Source: Cyanomargarita calcarea GSE-NOS-MK-12-04C (GTDB lineage: Bacteria > Cyanobacteriota > Cyanobacteriia > Cyanobacteriales > Nostocaceae). Taken from it: a stretch of 64,000 bases of DNA. Location of the stretch: assembly GCA_019359595.1 (NCBI GenBank), contig JAHHGZ010000008.1, forward strand, positions 1 through 64,000, given 5' to 3'. The position numbers were made by a program, and so were the translations under genes. Shown piece after piece: positions 26,024-36,051 of the stretch; the stretch's first letter is position 1; each line of letters begins with the position of its first letter. The notes beneath the pieces are model-generated. The model searched no databases. It saw nothing but the letters and a program-made list of their open reading frames with translations, and had not been told where the DNA came from.

Positions 26024-27511
26024 TTACTTTATAAACACCTCATTGGTAAAGTTTCCATGCAACCCGTAGGGAATATGATGCTTGAGATGAAGCCGTGCAA
26101 CAGGCCCCTGATTAAAATTACGAGCATCTAAAATCACCACATCAGAGCGTTGATGAGCAGCATCATAAACCAAAGCTAGCACCCAACCATCATCTTCACC
26201 CGAATTTGAGAGATGCGGAACAAAAATGGGTTCACTGGCAAAACCTTGCGGTGCAGCACTCCACAATTGTTTTTCTCCTGTCTCTAAATCAACTTTCACA
26301 AATGCTTGCAACGGTGCATTGCCAGTTTCTGCATGAGCCGCACCCATGTATAAATAACGATATTGCCGTCCCTCTTTATCTGGATGAATGCTGGGAAACT
26401 CACAACACCTTCCTTCAATCAATATCCGTCGCACAGTCTTATCTTGGAGGTTGAGAGAAAACCGCCATAATTGCCCAGGTTTGAGGGCTTCAAAATCAAC
26501 CTGCCGAAAATCGCTTTCTGGTTCAACTTCTGGTAAAGATTCGTAACAAATTGAATCAATGATTATCTCCTCACCTTGCTCAAAAGCATTGGCATGATGG
26601 AAGACAAAACCCGATTGAGTTTCGAGAATTTGTACTTCCTTTTGTTGGGGGTTGCGAGGAATCACGATCGCCCGAGTCGGCATAGAAGGTTGAAATTTAA
26701 TACATTCTCCCGCAGCACGCATTCCTAAAGCGAAAGGAATGGGATTGAATTTGACAGGATTTTGAAAGAGGATGCAGTAATTCGGGGTAATGGCAAAATC
26801 GTGAATAAAACAGAAACCTGGAACACTGTGAGCGTGCTTTCTAACGACTTCACCCGCTAGATTTAACTCAAATATAGTAATTGTTGTAGAAAGTCCCGGT
26901 TTGATGGAAAAGTTTACCATACAGGGAGCGCCACCATCTAGAGCGCAACTGGCATCGAAGCGGGGATGAGCGCCAAAAGCTTCACCCTCTGACAAAACAC
27001 CATTGAAATATTCTTTTCCTAAAGTTTCTAAGGTTTGAGCATCAAGAAGATGGGGTTCTGCTGCTTCCCACAGTGCCAAAAGTTTGCCACCCCAGTAAAT
27101 AACATTTGTGTTGGCAATATTTTTCAATTTGAAATCAAAGATATTCGCCAACCAACCACCAGCTTTTTGGGTACCGAACACCCCACGATAAAGGATTTTT
27201 CCGGCTTTTTGTTCTTCCACATAGGCATCAGTGCGGACAAAGCGGTTGCGGAAATGGGCACGACCATTGAAAAATGTTATCCGGCTAATCATCCCGTCGC
27301 CATCAAAGGGGTGATGAATCCGTTGCCCATTGATATCGAGCAATCCCGGACCATTTCTAAATAGCGTACCTTCTAATTCTTTTGGAATTTCCCCTTCGAT
27401 ATCATCAATCCAATAATCATATTCTTGGCTGAGAGATTCATATCCTCCTTGCCAATCATCGCGATTATAAGATTTTTCTGAAATGGTAGATGTGCGATTG
27501 TCAAGTTTCAT
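26024..27511 (-). CDS. Carotenoid oxygenase (apocarotenoid-15,15'-oxygenase type)
   Basis: The 495-residue protein is a carotenoid cleavage oxygenase, which cuts apocarotenals to retinal with Fe(II) and O2. It shows the N-terminal ELEGTLFRNGPGLLDINGQRIHHPFDGDGM, and the four iron-ligand histidine regions GAHPRFD, FIHDFAI, FVFHHANAF and, at the C terminus, PYGLHGNF. These are spaced as in a seven-blade propeller. No signal peptide is seen. Length matches the cyanobacterial Diox1/ACO group. The neighbours (gdhA and an FBT transporter) do not suggest a pathway, and no rhodopsin gene was found in the window. Confidence 0.93.
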   Translation of the reverse strand: MKLDNRTSTISEKSYNRDDWQGGYESLSQEYDYWIDDIEGEIPKELEGTLFRNGPGLLDINGQRIHHPFDGDGMISRITFFNGRAHFRNRFVRTDAYVEEQKAGKILYRGVFGTQKAGGWLANIFDFKLKNIANTNVIYWGGKLLALWEAAEPHLLDAQTLETLGKEYFNGVLSEGEAFGAHPRFDASCALDGGAPCMVNFSIKPGLSTTITIFELNLAGEVVRKHAHSVPGFCFIHDFAITPNYCILFQNPVKFNPIPFALGMRAAGECIKFQPSMPTRAIVIPRNPQQKEVQILETQSGFVFHHANAFEQGEEIIIDSICYESLPEVEPESDFRQVDFEALKPGQLWRFSLNLQDKTVRRILIEGRCCEFPSIHPDKEGRQYRYLYMGAAHAETGNAPLQAFVKVDLETGEKQLWSAAPQGFASEPIFVPHLSNSGEDDGWVLALVYDAAHQRSDVVILDARNFNQGPVARLHLKHHIPYGLHGNFTNEVFIK

Positions 27512-27847
27512 CTTTCTTTTTTTGTAACTTTAATATGGTTGTGTTGGCTCACGTACTGGTTGTGAAAAGTCAGAGAATTCCTTGGAGACGCTGCGACTTT
27601 GCCCCCTACTCCCCCAATTCAAAGGGGAGAATAAAATTCAATTTGAAGTAGTAGACTGTCAAGGGAACTTTAATAGGTGAATCAACACTCCAGTTTCTCT
27701 TTTCTCTTTTCTCTTTTCTTCTTTCTTCGCGCTCTTTGCGTCTTCCGTTTCGGTAGGACGCGAAGGAAGAAATCGAAAGAAGGTTTGCTTTAATGTCGCC
27801 CCTGAAAATTAATGTGGTCGAGTACTAGAAATGAGATTATTTCTTCC
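27512..27847. other. Gap with polypyrimidine tract
   Basis: No gene was found. A polypyrimidine run built of ttctctttt units (about 27693-27740) is followed by gcgctctttgcgtcttccg and family A-type module pieces (gtttcggtaggacgcgaag). Its function is unknown. Confidence 0.4.
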
Positions 27848-29275
27848 TTATTCTGCTGGTTTCGATTCTGGCTGTCCGATCGCTAATTCTGGGAGAAACT
27901 CAGGTATAAACGGCTTCACAACTTCTTTCGCAGGTGCCAAGGAAGATGTTCCAGTTACACTTTGTGAATCTGCTGCAGGTAACCAGTTAAGGAATGGCAG
28001 GGGTAAAAGAGTACTGAGGTTGGCAATTACCACCAGTAGCCAAAGTGACTCAAAATTATTTTCCGTGATTCCCAGCCAATGCATCACGATCGCGCCCAAT
28101 TCATAGGAAACTAATCCTGCTAAATTAGACACGGACATCAACAGGGCAAAAAATGTGGCTTCTACACCAGGAGGACAGAGCCTTGCAGCTAGTACCAAGA
28201 CTGGCATATAAGCGATTTGCCCCATGACAGTGAGAATCAGACTATCACCCAAACTAAACCAGCGATCGTCTATTCCTAAAGCTCGGTTTGCATGAGTCAC
28301 CAGCAGCAGCATCGTCATTCCCAAGACTGCTGAAAGAACAGTACTCCAACCAAAGATGACCCGAAAGGGAACAGTCTTCAAGAAGCGTTGGAAAATCCAG
28401 ATTCCAACTAAAGAAGCAATGCTGGTTACGAGACGCACCCGTCCTAAAAATTCCGGTTCAAAGTGCAGTTCGTTAGTTGTGAAGAAGAAAAAGGCTGAGT
28501 CAGCTGTTGGAGTCCCTAGCCAAATGAAGAGAAATGCTGTTGGCAGCCAAATTGCTTTTTGAGTTACAGCTTGACGTAATTGTCCCAATTGATGCTTAAT
28601 TGTGGGTGAGTTTGATTCACTCTGATTTCTACTCACTGGCGATTCTGCAATCAACCAAGCCACCCCGGAAACAATTAGGGGGAATGAAGCGGTAATCCAA
28701 AATACAGTCCGGTTGGTGAAGTGTTGTAAAAGCATACCGCTAAAATAAGCAGTAATTAAGCCTCCAACCGCCGAAGCACCCCAGGTTAGAGATTGTAGTG
28801 AACCTGCTTTCTCTTGAGATTCTCCCCTTGCACGTTCTACAACTAGGGAATCAACAATCACATCGCTGACAGCAACGCTCAAAGAGCCAAGAGCGATCGC
28901 CAGTGTAGCAGCCCAACTTGTGTGAACAATTGTTGCCAGACTTACCCAGGAAATTGCCCCTAATATTCCAGATATAACCAAGTATGGGCGACGCTTGTAA
29001 CCAAATATAGGCAAGCCATCAGAGACAAAGCCAAACACGGGCTTGATAATCCAAGGAAGGGCCACAACACCCATTAGCGCCGAAACCTGAGCCGGACTTA
29101 GCCCCAGTTCATCCTTGAGAAAAAAGCTGACGGCCAAACGCGCCAACCCCAAAATTCCTTGGACAAAGTAGACTGTCAGAATGGCGATTAACTCGGTACT
29201 CGGTTCGTTACCGAAAAAGATTTTTTCCTTTACTGAGTCTTTGACCTTGGACAAGGTAGAGGAGGAAACCAGCAT
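27848..29275 (-). CDS. Folate/biopterin transporter (FBT) family MFS protein
   Basis: The 475-residue protein is a 12-helix transporter of the FBT family, related to the cyanobacterial folate transporter Slr0642. Conserved FBT signatures are ELIAILTVYFVQGILGLARLAVSFFLKDELGLSPAQ and GLPIFGYKRRPYLVISGILG, with KPVFGFVSDGLP in the first half. I prefer ATG 29275 (MLVSSSTLSK), which gives the usual N terminus; the 40-residue extension to 29395 is low-complexity and unlike relatives. Substrates could be folates or pteridines. It stands alone between the oxygenase and the ketosynthase, with a MITE-like repeat upstream. Confidence 0.9.
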   Translation of the reverse strand: MLVSSSTLSKVKDSVKEKIFFGNEPSTELIAILTVYFVQGILGLARLAVSFFLKDELGLSPAQVSALMGVVALPWIIKPVFGFVSDGLPIFGYKRRPYLVISGILGAISWVSLATIVHTSWAATLAIALGSLSVAVSDVIVDSLVVERARGESQEKAGSLQSLTWGASAVGGLITAYFSGMLLQHFTNRTVFWITASFPLIVSGVAWLIAESPVSRNQSESNSPTIKHQLGQLRQAVTQKAIWLPTAFLFIWLGTPTADSAFFFFTTNELHFEPEFLGRVRLVTSIASLVGIWIFQRFLKTVPFRVIFGWSTVLSAVLGMTMLLLVTHANRALGIDDRWFSLGDSLILTVMGQIAYMPVLVLAARLCPPGVEATFFALLMSVSNLAGLVSYELGAIVMHWLGITENNFESLWLLVVIANLSTLLPLPFLNWLPAADSQSVTGTSSLAPAKEVVKPFIPEFLPELAIGQPESKPAE

Positions 29276-29468
29276 TGATAAACAATTCTTAAGAATTATG
29301 ACTTTTCTATCATATCCATTTCTTGGGATTGGGAGTACGGGGCATTGGGTTTCGTTGTCAGGAGATGCTGAAACTGTTGTGGGCAAATCGAACATCCATA
29401 GCGTTTCTTAGTCTACTGAGGTACAAATTTATCTGCGTCTATCTGCGTCCATCCTTTTCCCGAAGCGA

Positions 29469-29507
29469 TTAATTCATAAATAATCTTCTGCCGATTCGGG
29501 AATAGTT
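29469..29507. repeat. Direct repeat duplicating the 3' end of the ketosynthase gene (left copy)
   Basis: The 39-bp stretch starting ttaattcataaataatc matches 29647-29685 at 35 of 39 positions, and a MITE-like repeat lies between the two copies. The right copy contains the end of the ketosynthase gene, including its stop. In the left copy the corresponding stop codon reads CGA on the minus strand, so the frame there would continue to a later TAA. Confidence 0.7.
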
Positions 29508-29508
29508 C

Positions 29509-29646
29509 AGGACTTACGCAAAAACTCTCTTAAACTCTTATTTCTACCGAAACTCCAGGCGTATCCCTGACGGGACGCTTGCGACGAGAGCGCCTATGGC
29601 GTACTACCGAAACGCAAGCCGCTTTGCGTCAATGGCGTCTTGGCGG
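29509..29646. repeat. MITE-like repeat, family A (one end only)
   Basis: The left end (aggacttacgcaaaaact) and internal modules (ctaccgaaactccaggcg, gcgcctatggcgtactacc, tggcgtcttggcggttaatt) match the copies at 6440-6572 and 22066-22238. The right end with its gcgtaagt inverted repeat is missing. A 39-bp direct repeat flanks the element, which suggests recombination rather than simple transposition. Confidence 0.65.
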
Positions 29647-29673
29647 TTAATTCATAAATAATCTTCTACCAGT

Positions 29674-30819
29674 TCAGGAATAGTTAAAGAAACTCCCCAA
29701 GGCCACAAGTGCATTCTGCCCCCCAAAACCAAAACTAAAACACAACATCCGCCGAACTTCAGCCCGACGCGCTACCATCACCAAATCCAAATCAAACTCC
29801 GGCTCCTTCAACCCCACACAAGGTGGTAAAATTTGTTGCTGTAGTGCCATCAGACAAAAAGCTACGCCCAAAGCCCCGGAGGCGCCTAAACTATGACCAG
29901 TGGCTCCCTTTGTCGAACTCACCGCCACACCTTGGGGAAATAATCTCTGTATTAATAAGCTCTCAAATTTATCATTTAGGACAGTGCCAGTACCGTGAGC
30001 GTGAATATAATCAATATCGCTGGCTCTTATCTGACTGCGTTCCAAACATTGCTTCACAGCCGCGATCGCACTCTTCCCTTCTGGCTCGGGTGAATTTACA
30101 TGATATGCGTCTGTTGTCAAGCCAAAACCAAGGATTTCCCCATATATTTTTGCCCCTCGCCCAACAGCCAACTCCTTTGATTCCAGGACAAATACAGCCC
30201 CGCCTTCTCCTAAAACCAAACCTTCGCGGTTCACATCAAAAGGATAAGCGCCAGTATCAGCTAAAGCCCCCATTTGCCCAAATCCAGTTATCGTTAAAGG
30301 TGTAATTGGTGCTTCCACAGCGCCAGCAATTACCCGCTGACATTGCCCAGATTGGATAAGCATAGTTGCTTGAGCTAGAGTCCAAATTCCAGTCGCACAA
30401 GCTGCCATTGGTGCTTTGACAATCCCCGTTCCCCCAATTTCTCGGGCAGTGGCGATCGCATTCATGTGCGGTAAAATATCCAACCAATCCTCTAACCTCA
30501 CCCCACTGTGACTGGGGGTGGAAGCCAAAATTTCCCAATCGGCCTGATGAGCGCGACTAGAACCAATCACCACTCCACAATCTGGCAAAGGTGGAAACAA
30601 AGCAGCATCTTTCAACGCAGATTCTACAACTAATCTTCTCAATACTCGAAGCTGTGCTGTTGAATAAGCAATCAAACCTAAAGGAAGCGGTGGAATTTCC
30701 AGAAAAGGTTGATGAAATTTAATCCCACATTTTCCATCAATCAAACCTTGCCAGCTATCCTCTAGGCTTTCCCCCAATGCTGAAACTAAACCAATACCAG
30801 TGACAACAACTTCAACCAA
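29674..30819 (-). CDS. Beta-ketoacyl-ACP synthase II-like protein (FabF family)
   Basis: The 381-residue ketosynthase condenses acyl chains with malonyl-ACP. It keeps the catalytic triad: Cys in AACATGIW (about 141), His in HAHGTGT (about 273) and His in KGATGHSLGASG (about 309). The GFGGQNA segment is near the end. It is shorter and more divergent than the housekeeping FabF, so it may serve a specialised lipid or a paralogous role, like the KAS paralogues often found in cyanobacteria. The start is a TTG at 30819, directly next to a tandem repeat tract, with no good ribosome binding site; the true start is uncertain. The last codons lie in a duplicated 39-bp segment. Confidence 0.88.
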   Translation of the reverse strand: MVEVVVTGIGLVSALGESLEDSWQGLIDGKCGIKFHQPFLEIPPLPLGLIAYSTAQLRVLRRLVVESALKDAALFPPLPDCGVVIGSSRAHQADWEILASTPSHSGVRLEDWLDILPHMNAIATAREIGGTGIVKAPMAACATGIWTLAQATMLIQSGQCQRVIAGAVEAPITPLTITGFGQMGALADTGAYPFDVNREGLVLGEGGAVFVLESKELAVGRGAKIYGEILGFGLTTDAYHVNSPEPEGKSAIAAVKQCLERSQIRASDIDYIHAHGTGTVLNDKFESLLIQRLFPQGVAVSSTKGATGHSLGASGALGVAFCLMALQQQILPPCVGLKEPEFDLDLVMVARRAEVRRMLCFSFGFGGQNALVALGSFFNYS

Positions 30820-30825
30820 GTTAGG

Positions 30826-30906
30826 AATTAAGAGTTAGGAGTTAGGAGTTAAGAATTAGGAGTTGGGAGTTAAAAATTCATAACTCATCACTCCTAACTC
30901 CTAACT
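30826..30906. repeat. Tandem ggagtta-type heptamer tract
   Basis: The unit ttaggagttaggagttaag is repeated with small changes, and then the inverse tcactcctaactcctaact follows, so the tract can fold back on itself. It fills the gap between the cyclophilin and ketosynthase genes and abuts the TTG start of the latter. Confidence 0.8.
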
Positions 30907-30912
30907 TTTTAC

Positions 30913-31710
30913 TTACTTTCCGCCGTTTTTGAGATTTTCAGCACCTCCGGTGACTTTCACCGTCTCAATGCGATCGCCCTGCTTAATTTTATTAACTACG
31001 TCCATGCCTTCAGTGACATTGCCAAACACGGCATAGTTACCATCAAGAAAACCCTGATCTGCTAGGGTAAAGTAAAACTGGGAAGAAGCAGAATCTGGCA
31101 TTTGCGATCGCGCCATTGCGATCGCACCGAGTTTATGCTGCAATATCGGCGTTTGATTGCCATCTAATGGCTTACCGTAAGTAGGCTCAGTAGCCCCTTT
31201 TGCTTTAATTTCTAAAGGTATCTGACGCTCATTTCCGGTTTTTGGGTCTTTAAAGCCACCAGTTCCCAACCTATCTGCCGGAAATTTCGGGTCTTTACCC
31301 TGAGGGTCGCCTCCTTGAGCTACAAACGGTTGTGGTTCGCGTATAACTCGATGGAAAGCTAATCCATCATATACACCCCGTTGGACTAAATCTACAAAGT
31401 TGCCTGCGGTAATTGGCGCATTGATACCGTCTACTTCAACTGTGATTGGCGAACCCTTGACGGTCATCACCACAGTAGCCTTACCTTCGAGTCTTGGTAA
31501 ATCTTTCATTCCGGGAATACTCTCATTAGTAGTTTCTGATACAGGGGTTCTTCCTGTTGTTGCCTCAGTGGTTGTCTTTGTTGCTGCTTCGGTGGCGCTA
31601 CTGGTTGGAGAAACAGAACTAGAAGCAGTTTGCTCCCCTGTACATCCTCCCAGCATCAGGGCACCGACAATCAAAAAAGCAAATAAAAAATGTGGAATTT
31701 TTAACCGCAT
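30913..31710 (-). CDS. Cyclophilin-type peptidyl-prolyl isomerase, lipoprotein
   Basis: The 265-residue protein starts with a lipoprotein signal peptide, [13 protein letters not shown], with the lipobox Cys at about residue 23. A Ser/Thr-rich linker (24-70) follows, and then a cyclophilin domain with [33 protein letters not shown] and [32 protein letters not shown]. The active-site Arg (FHRVI), the substrate-pocket residues Gln (AQGGD) and Phe (FYF) are present. It would fold proteins at the outer face of the plasma membrane or in the thylakoid lumen. Cyanobacteria usually carry several such enzymes; the specific target is unknown. Confidence 0.92.
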   Translation of the reverse strand: MRLKIPHFLFAFLIVGALMLGGCTGEQTASSSVSPTSSATEAATKTTTEATTGRTPVSETTNESIPGMKDLPRLEGKATVVMTVKGSPITVEVDGINAPITAGNFVDLVQRGVYDGLAFHRVIREPQPFVAQGGDPQGKDPKFPADRLGTGGFKDPKTGNERQIPLEIKAKGATEPTYGKPLDGNQTPILQHKLGAIAMARSQMPDSASSQFYFTLADQGFLDGNYAVFGNVTEGMDVVNKIKQGDRIETVKVTGGAENLKNGGK

Positions 31711-31819
31711 TGTTATGTTAGATAATCAACCAGACTATCTTACTGCTGCTTTCACCTAGACAGAGCTAGTCCGTCCTATTTCATGCTTCAACCAAGGTAG
31801 TCCCAAAATCCAAAATCTC

Positions 31820-32389
31820 TTAAAGTCCTTCCAGAGGTACTTCCAAAAAGCGGGCTAATTCTGCTCCTTGAACTTCTAAATCTTTTAAGGACAGAGGTTG
31901 ACCTACTCTTGTTAGCGGAATGTCTCGACGACCTTTTGCCCGCAAGTAAAGGGCACGACGGGGATTAAGACCCTCTTTCATGTCTATACGCACGCATTGT
32001 ATGTCTTTAGTGAGACAATCGATTTCTATCCGGCGGTTTTTCCCAGGAAATCCCCAACGGAAGATTTTGATTTTGTCTGATACTCGATCGAACTCGTTGT
32101 AGCCACCGCCTACATCCCATAGAATTACCAGCCACAGGTACAATGCCAGCAGTAAGCCAGCTGTCCCATATAAACCCATAACTAGCCCTTGGGGAAAAAA
32201 TATTAGTTGAGTTGGATCGGTAACTATGAGTAAATTAATTCCAAGGTAGCTAGATATCCCGGCTAGCAAAAAACCTGTGGCTCCCATCGTCACGATAGTT
32301 GCCCACCAGTAGTTGCTAAATCGGCGAGAACCAAGAACCTTTTGATGTAGCAGGCGATCGCTTTTGTTTGTGGTTGTTGTTGCCGTCAT
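31820..32389 (-). CDS. ycf4: Photosystem I assembly protein Ycf4
   Basis: Ycf4 assists assembly of photosystem I on the thylakoid membrane. The 189-residue protein has VLGSRRFSNYWWATIVTMGATGFLLAGISSYLG, then two transmembrane segments (about 23-45 and 60-82), and the conserved soluble region with GYNEFDR, IKIFRWGFPGKNRRI and IQCVRIDMKEGLNPRRALYLRAKGRRDIPLTRVG. I start at ATG 32389 (MTATTTT); the in-frame extension upstream is not Ycf4-like. It is divergent from psbD-psbC, with a gap of about 790 bp, a common pairing of photosynthesis genes. Confidence 0.96.
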   Translation of the reverse strand: MTATTTTNKSDRLLHQKVLGSRRFSNYWWATIVTMGATGFLLAGISSYLGINLLIVTDPTQLIFFPQGLVMGLYGTAGLLLALYLWLVILWDVGGGYNEFDRVSDKIKIFRWGFPGKNRRIEIDCLTKDIQCVRIDMKEGLNPRRALYLRAKGRRDIPLTRVGQPLSLKDLEVQGAELARFLEVPLEGL

Positions 32390-33181
32390 TTGACTGCCCT
32401 GAAAGTCTTGAGTTGGAGTCTTGAATGAAAAGCGGAAAGATTTTAATCTGCTCGTTGTGTACAAAGTGCTTTACTTTCAGCATCATTAAGATTTTTGGAT
32501 TTTTAAATCGCCTTATTACAGGTGGGCTACTATTGTACAGGTTTTCAGCCCTGAAAGTCTTTTACTGCTTGGTTTTGATACTTAATTACTAATTTTACTA
32601 TAAGTCGGCCGACACAAATAAATCAAGGTTGGTAGTTGCGCTCTTCTGTAAAGGCTAGCGCAGCTACAAACCTTTACAGAAATTCATAATACTTTCGTTT
32701 TTCTGTGTCGATTTACTTTTGACGAGTTATCTGGCTTTGCACATATCACATTCTTTGTTCTTGTCGGTTTTTTTAATCAAAATTTAAGGTTTAGCAAGAA
32801 TCGACATTTCAGAAAGTAAAATTTCTGAGAAAAGTTGTGTCAAATTGTTAAATTTCTGATATTTATAGTAATTAAAAGGTTCGTGTTTGATACCTGGTTC
32901 ACTGATGTGAATTGGCGACAAAGCCCGAGTAATGTGATAAGTTAAGAATCGTAAAGGTTTGCAAACTGCAATACCAGTGCGTTGATAGGGTTGTGGCAAA
33001 ACCCACAAGAAAAAGCCGACCAATTAGGCGGTGAATTCTCATAATCTCAGTTAAGTTAAAATTTCCTGAGAATGTCAAAAACGTTAATTCCTCATGGCCG
33101 TTGCCACAAGTCGGGAGATCCGTCTGGGGCATTGCTAAAAAAAACGTTGCAATTTTAGTAAAAAAAGAGGATTTTAGTCCG
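32390..33181. other. Divergent ycf4/psbD upstream region
   Basis: No gene was recognised in these 792 bp. They must hold the promoters of ycf4 and psbD. The only strong structure is the hairpin at 32644-32681. psbD leaders in cyanobacteria are light-regulated, but no specific element could be identified. Confidence 0.5.
32644..32681. promoter_or_regulatory. Perfect hairpin in the psbD upstream region
   Basis: The arms ttctgtaaagg and cctttacagaa form a perfect 11-bp stem around a 16-base loop. No T-run follows on either strand, so it is not a standard terminator. It lies about 500 bp before psbD and 250 bp before ycf4. Confidence 0.5.
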
Positions 33182-34240
33182 ATGACCATCGCAGTTGGAC
33201 GCGCCCCTAGCGAAAGAGGGCTGTTTGACGCTCTCGACGACTGGTTGAAGCGCGATAGATTCGTATTCGTAGGTTGGTCGGGAATTTTACTATTTCCCTG
33301 CGCCTTTCTTTCAATCGGCGGCTGGTTGACCGGCACCACCTTCGTGACCTCTTGGTATACTCACGGTTTAGCATCTAGCTATCTTGAAGGAGCCAACTTC
33401 CTGACAGTAGCAGTCTCGACCCCCGCCGACAGCATGGGACATTCCCTGTTGTTATTGTGGGGACCTGAAGCTCAAGGTGACTTGACTCGTTGGTTTCAAT
33501 TGGGTGGATTGTGGGCGTTTATCGCTTTACACGGAGCATTTGCTTTAATCGGCTTCATGCTCCGCCAATTTGAAATCGCTCGTCTAGTAGGGATTCGTCC
33601 TTACAATGCGATCGCCTTTTCTGCTCCCATTGCCGTGTTCGTCAGCGTATTTCTGATGTACCCCTTGGGACAATCAAGCTGGTTCTTTGCACCGAGCTTT
33701 GGCGTCGCTGCTATCTTCCGCTTCCTGTTGTTCTTCCAAGGTTTCCACAACTGGACACTCAACCCCTTCCACATGATGGGTGTTGCAGGTGTACTAGGTG
33801 GAGCTTTGCTATGTGCGATTCACGGTGCAACTGTGGAAAACACACTGTTTGAAGACGGTGATGCTTCCAACACCTTCCGTGCGTTCAACCCCACCCAATC
33901 TGAAGAAACCTACTCAATGGTGACTGCAAACCGTTTCTGGTCGCAGATTTTCGGTATTGCTTTCTCCAACAAACGCTGGTTGCACTTCTTCATGTTGTTT
34001 GTACCAGTAACAGGGTTGTGGATGAGCGCCGTTGGCGTAGTCGGGTTGGCACTCAACCTACGGGCTTATGACTTCACCTCGCAAGAATTGCGGGCAGCAG
34101 AAGACCCCGAATTTGAAACTTTCTATACCAAAAATGTTTTGTTGAACGAGGGTATCCGCGCTTGGATGGCACCTCAAGACCAGCCTCACGAACAATTTGT
34201 ATTCCCCGAAGAGGTACTACCGCGTGGTAACGCTCTCTAA
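33182..34240 (+). CDS. psbD: Photosystem II D2 protein
   Basis: D2 pairs with D1 in the photosystem II reaction centre and binds pheophytin and plastoquinone QA. The 352-residue protein starts [13 protein letters not shown] and has [33 protein letters not shown]. The chlorophyll and iron ligand region [27 protein letters not shown] (His197 and His214) lies near the middle, with [23 protein letters not shown] (His268) later. I start at ATG 33182, since the 27 residues upstream are not D2-like. It overlaps psbC by 17 bp, the usual psbDC arrangement. A second psbD copy is expected elsewhere in the genome. Confidence 0.99.
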   Translation: MTIAVGRAPSERGLFDALDDWLKRDRFVFVGWSGILLFPCAFLSIGGWLTGTTFVTSWYTHGLASSYLEGANFLTVAVSTPADSMGHSLLLLWGPEAQGDLTRWFQLGGLWAFIALHGAFALIGFMLRQFEIARLVGIRPYNAIAFSAPIAVFVSVFLMYPLGQSSWFFAPSFGVAAIFRFLLFFQGFHNWTLNPFHMMGVAGVLGGALLCAIHGATVENTLFEDGDASNTFRAFNPTQSEETYSMVTANRFWSQIFGIAFSNKRWLHFFMLFVPVTGLWMSAVGVVGLALNLRAYDFTSQELRAAEDPEFETFYTKNVLLNEGIRAWMAPQDQPHEQFVFPEEVLPRGNAL

Positions 34241-35612
34241 TAGAACTTCCGTCATGGGCGGTGGACGCGACCAAGAATCAACAGGTTTCGCCTGGTGGTC
34301 CGGTAACGCCCGTCTCATTAACTTATCTGGTAAGCTGCTGGGCGCTCACGTTGCTCACGCTGGTTTGATTGTATTCTGGGCTGGAGCGATGACTTTGTTT
34401 GAAGTCGCTCACTTCGTACCTGAAAAGCCCATGTACGAGCAGGGTTTAATCTTGCTACCTCACCTTGCAACTTTGGGTTGGGGTGTTGGTGCTGGTGGTG
34501 AAGTTTTCGACACCTTCCCTTACTTTGTAGTTGGTGTACTGCACCTAATTTCTTCAGCCGTACTGGGTTTTGGCGGTATTTATCATGCCGTTCGCGGTCC
34601 AGAAACCTTGGAAGAATATTCTTCTTTCTTCGGTTACGACTGGAAAGACAAGAACAAGATGACTAACATCATCGGGTTCCACCTGATCATTTTGGGTTGC
34701 GGTGCGCTCCTGCTGGTTTTGAAGGCAATGTTCTTCGGTGGCGTGTATGACACATGGGCACCCGGTGGTGGTGATGTTCGCGTCATTACTAACCCAACAT
34801 TGAACCCAGCAACCATCTTCGGTTACATCCTGAAATCTCCTTTCGGTGGCGATGGTTGGATTGTCAGCGTCGATAACATGGAAGATGTCATCGGCGGTCA
34901 CATTTGGGTTGCCTTCATCTGTATCGCAGGTGGTATTTGGCACATCTTCACCAAGCCTTTTGGTTGGGCACGTCGCGCTTTAATTTGGTCTGGAGAGGCT
35001 TATCTTTCCTACAGCTTAGGCGCACTGTCCTTGATGGGCTTCATTGCCTGTCTGATGGTTTGGTACAACAACACCGTTTACCCCAGCGAATTCTTTGGTC
35101 CTACAGGTCCTGAAGCATCTCAAGCACAAGCTTTAACCTTCTTGATTCGTGACCAACGCTTGGGTGCTAACGTCGGTTCTGCACAAGGTCCTACCGGTCT
35201 AGGTAAATACCTGATGCGCTCTCCTACAGGTGAAATCATCTTTGGTGGAGAAACAATGCGCTTCTGGGATTTCCGTGGTCCTTGGTTGGAGCCTCTACGC
35301 GGTCCCAACGGTCTTGACTTGGAAAAAATCAAGAACGACATTCAACCTTGGCAAGCACGTCGTGCTGCTGAGTACATGACACACGCTCCTCTGGGTTCTT
35401 TGAACTCCGTGGGTGGTGTGGCTACAGAGATTAACTCTTTTAACTACGTATCTCCTCGTGCGTGGTTGGCATGTTCTCACTTCGTGTTGGGTTTCTTCTT
35501 CCTCATTGGTCACCTGTGGCACGCTGGACGGGCTCGGGCTGCTGCTGGTGGTTTCGAGAAAGGTATCGACCGCGAAACTGAGCCAGTAATGTTTATGAAG
35601 AATCTTGACTAA
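34224..35612 (+). CDS. psbC: Photosystem II CP43 chlorophyll-binding protein
   Basis: CP43 is an inner antenna of photosystem II and donates ligands to the Mn4CaO5 cluster. The 462-residue protein begins at GTG 34224 (VVTLSNRT), preceded by gaagagg as ribosome binding site and overlapping psbD by 17 bp, as in other cyanobacteria and plastids. Six transmembrane helices with conserved His pairs are present, such as [17 protein letters not shown] and [16 protein letters not shown]. The lumenal loop carries [23 protein letters not shown], containing the Glu354 and Arg357 of the oxygen-evolving centre. A strong terminator follows at 35637-35670. Confidence 0.99.
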   Translation: MVTLSNRTSVMGGGRDQESTGFAWWSGNARLINLSGKLLGAHVAHAGLIVFWAGAMTLFEVAHFVPEKPMYEQGLILLPHLATLGWGVGAGGEVFDTFPYFVVGVLHLISSAVLGFGGIYHAVRGPETLEEYSSFFGYDWKDKNKMTNIIGFHLIILGCGALLLVLKAMFFGGVYDTWAPGGGDVRVITNPTLNPATIFGYILKSPFGGDGWIVSVDNMEDVIGGHIWVAFICIAGGIWHIFTKPFGWARRALIWSGEAYLSYSLGALSLMGFIACLMVWYNNTVYPSEFFGPTGPEASQAQALTFLIRDQRLGANVGSAQGPTGLGKYLMRSPTGEIIFGGETMRFWDFRGPWLEPLRGPNGLDLEKIKNDIQPWQARRAAEYMTHAPLGSLNSVGGVATEINSFNYVSPRAWLACSHFVLGFFFLIGHLWHAGRARAAAGGFEKGIDRETEPVMFMKNLD

Positions 35613-35636
35613 TTAGCAAGATTTGTTTCATCAAAT

Positions 35637-35670
35637 AAAAAGCTCCTGTGTAAAAGCAGGAGCTTTTTTA
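35637..35670 (+). terminator. Rho-independent terminator of psbDC
   Basis: The stem aaaaagctcctg pairs with caggagctttttt around a tgtaaaag loop, with a T-rich tail. It ends 58 bp after the psbC stop. Confidence 0.92.
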
Positions 35671-35696
35671 TTTTGGGGAGGTTGAGGTTTTTGATT

Positions 35697-35924
35697 TTAC
35701 TCCTGCATGAGAGAATCGTAATCCTGCCCCCCGTAAAAAACGCCGTAGATTATCACTTGGTCGGTTTTTACGGAAAAGGCGATGGTGGCACGTTTGGCAT
35801 ACCCGATAACCCGCAAATCCGGTCGCAAATCATCACGTTTCGTTCCGCGTTCTGGGAAGGTGGAAAGACCTTGGCAAAAGCCAATGATGTCGCTGATGTA
35901 ACGTTCTGCCAAGGTTTCAAACAT
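35697..35924 (-). pseudogene. 5'-truncated RelE/ParE-family toxin
   Basis: The 75-residue product is the C-terminal three quarters of a ParE-type toxin. It shows IIGFCQGLSTFPERGTKRDDLRPDLRVIGYAKRATIAFSV and then VIIYGVFYGGQDYDSL, the conserved fold of this family. About 20-25 N-terminal residues found in relatives are missing, because a TAG lies two codons before the only ATG. No antitoxin gene is next to it. It is probably a relic; residual activity is possible because the conserved core is intact. Confidence 0.75.
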
Positions 35925-36051
35925 CCGTTGCTAATAGAGAATTTTAATTTATACTTGTATATAATTATTAATATTTTTACTAAGTTAACAACCCCTACCT
36001 TAAATACAAATTATCACTACGCCAAATCGGGTATAAAACCTCAAGCATGAA

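Noticed and set aside
29276-29395. Longer N terminus of the FBT transporter
   Set aside because: The 40 extra residues are low-complexity, and the family pattern begins at MLVSSS with ATG 29275.
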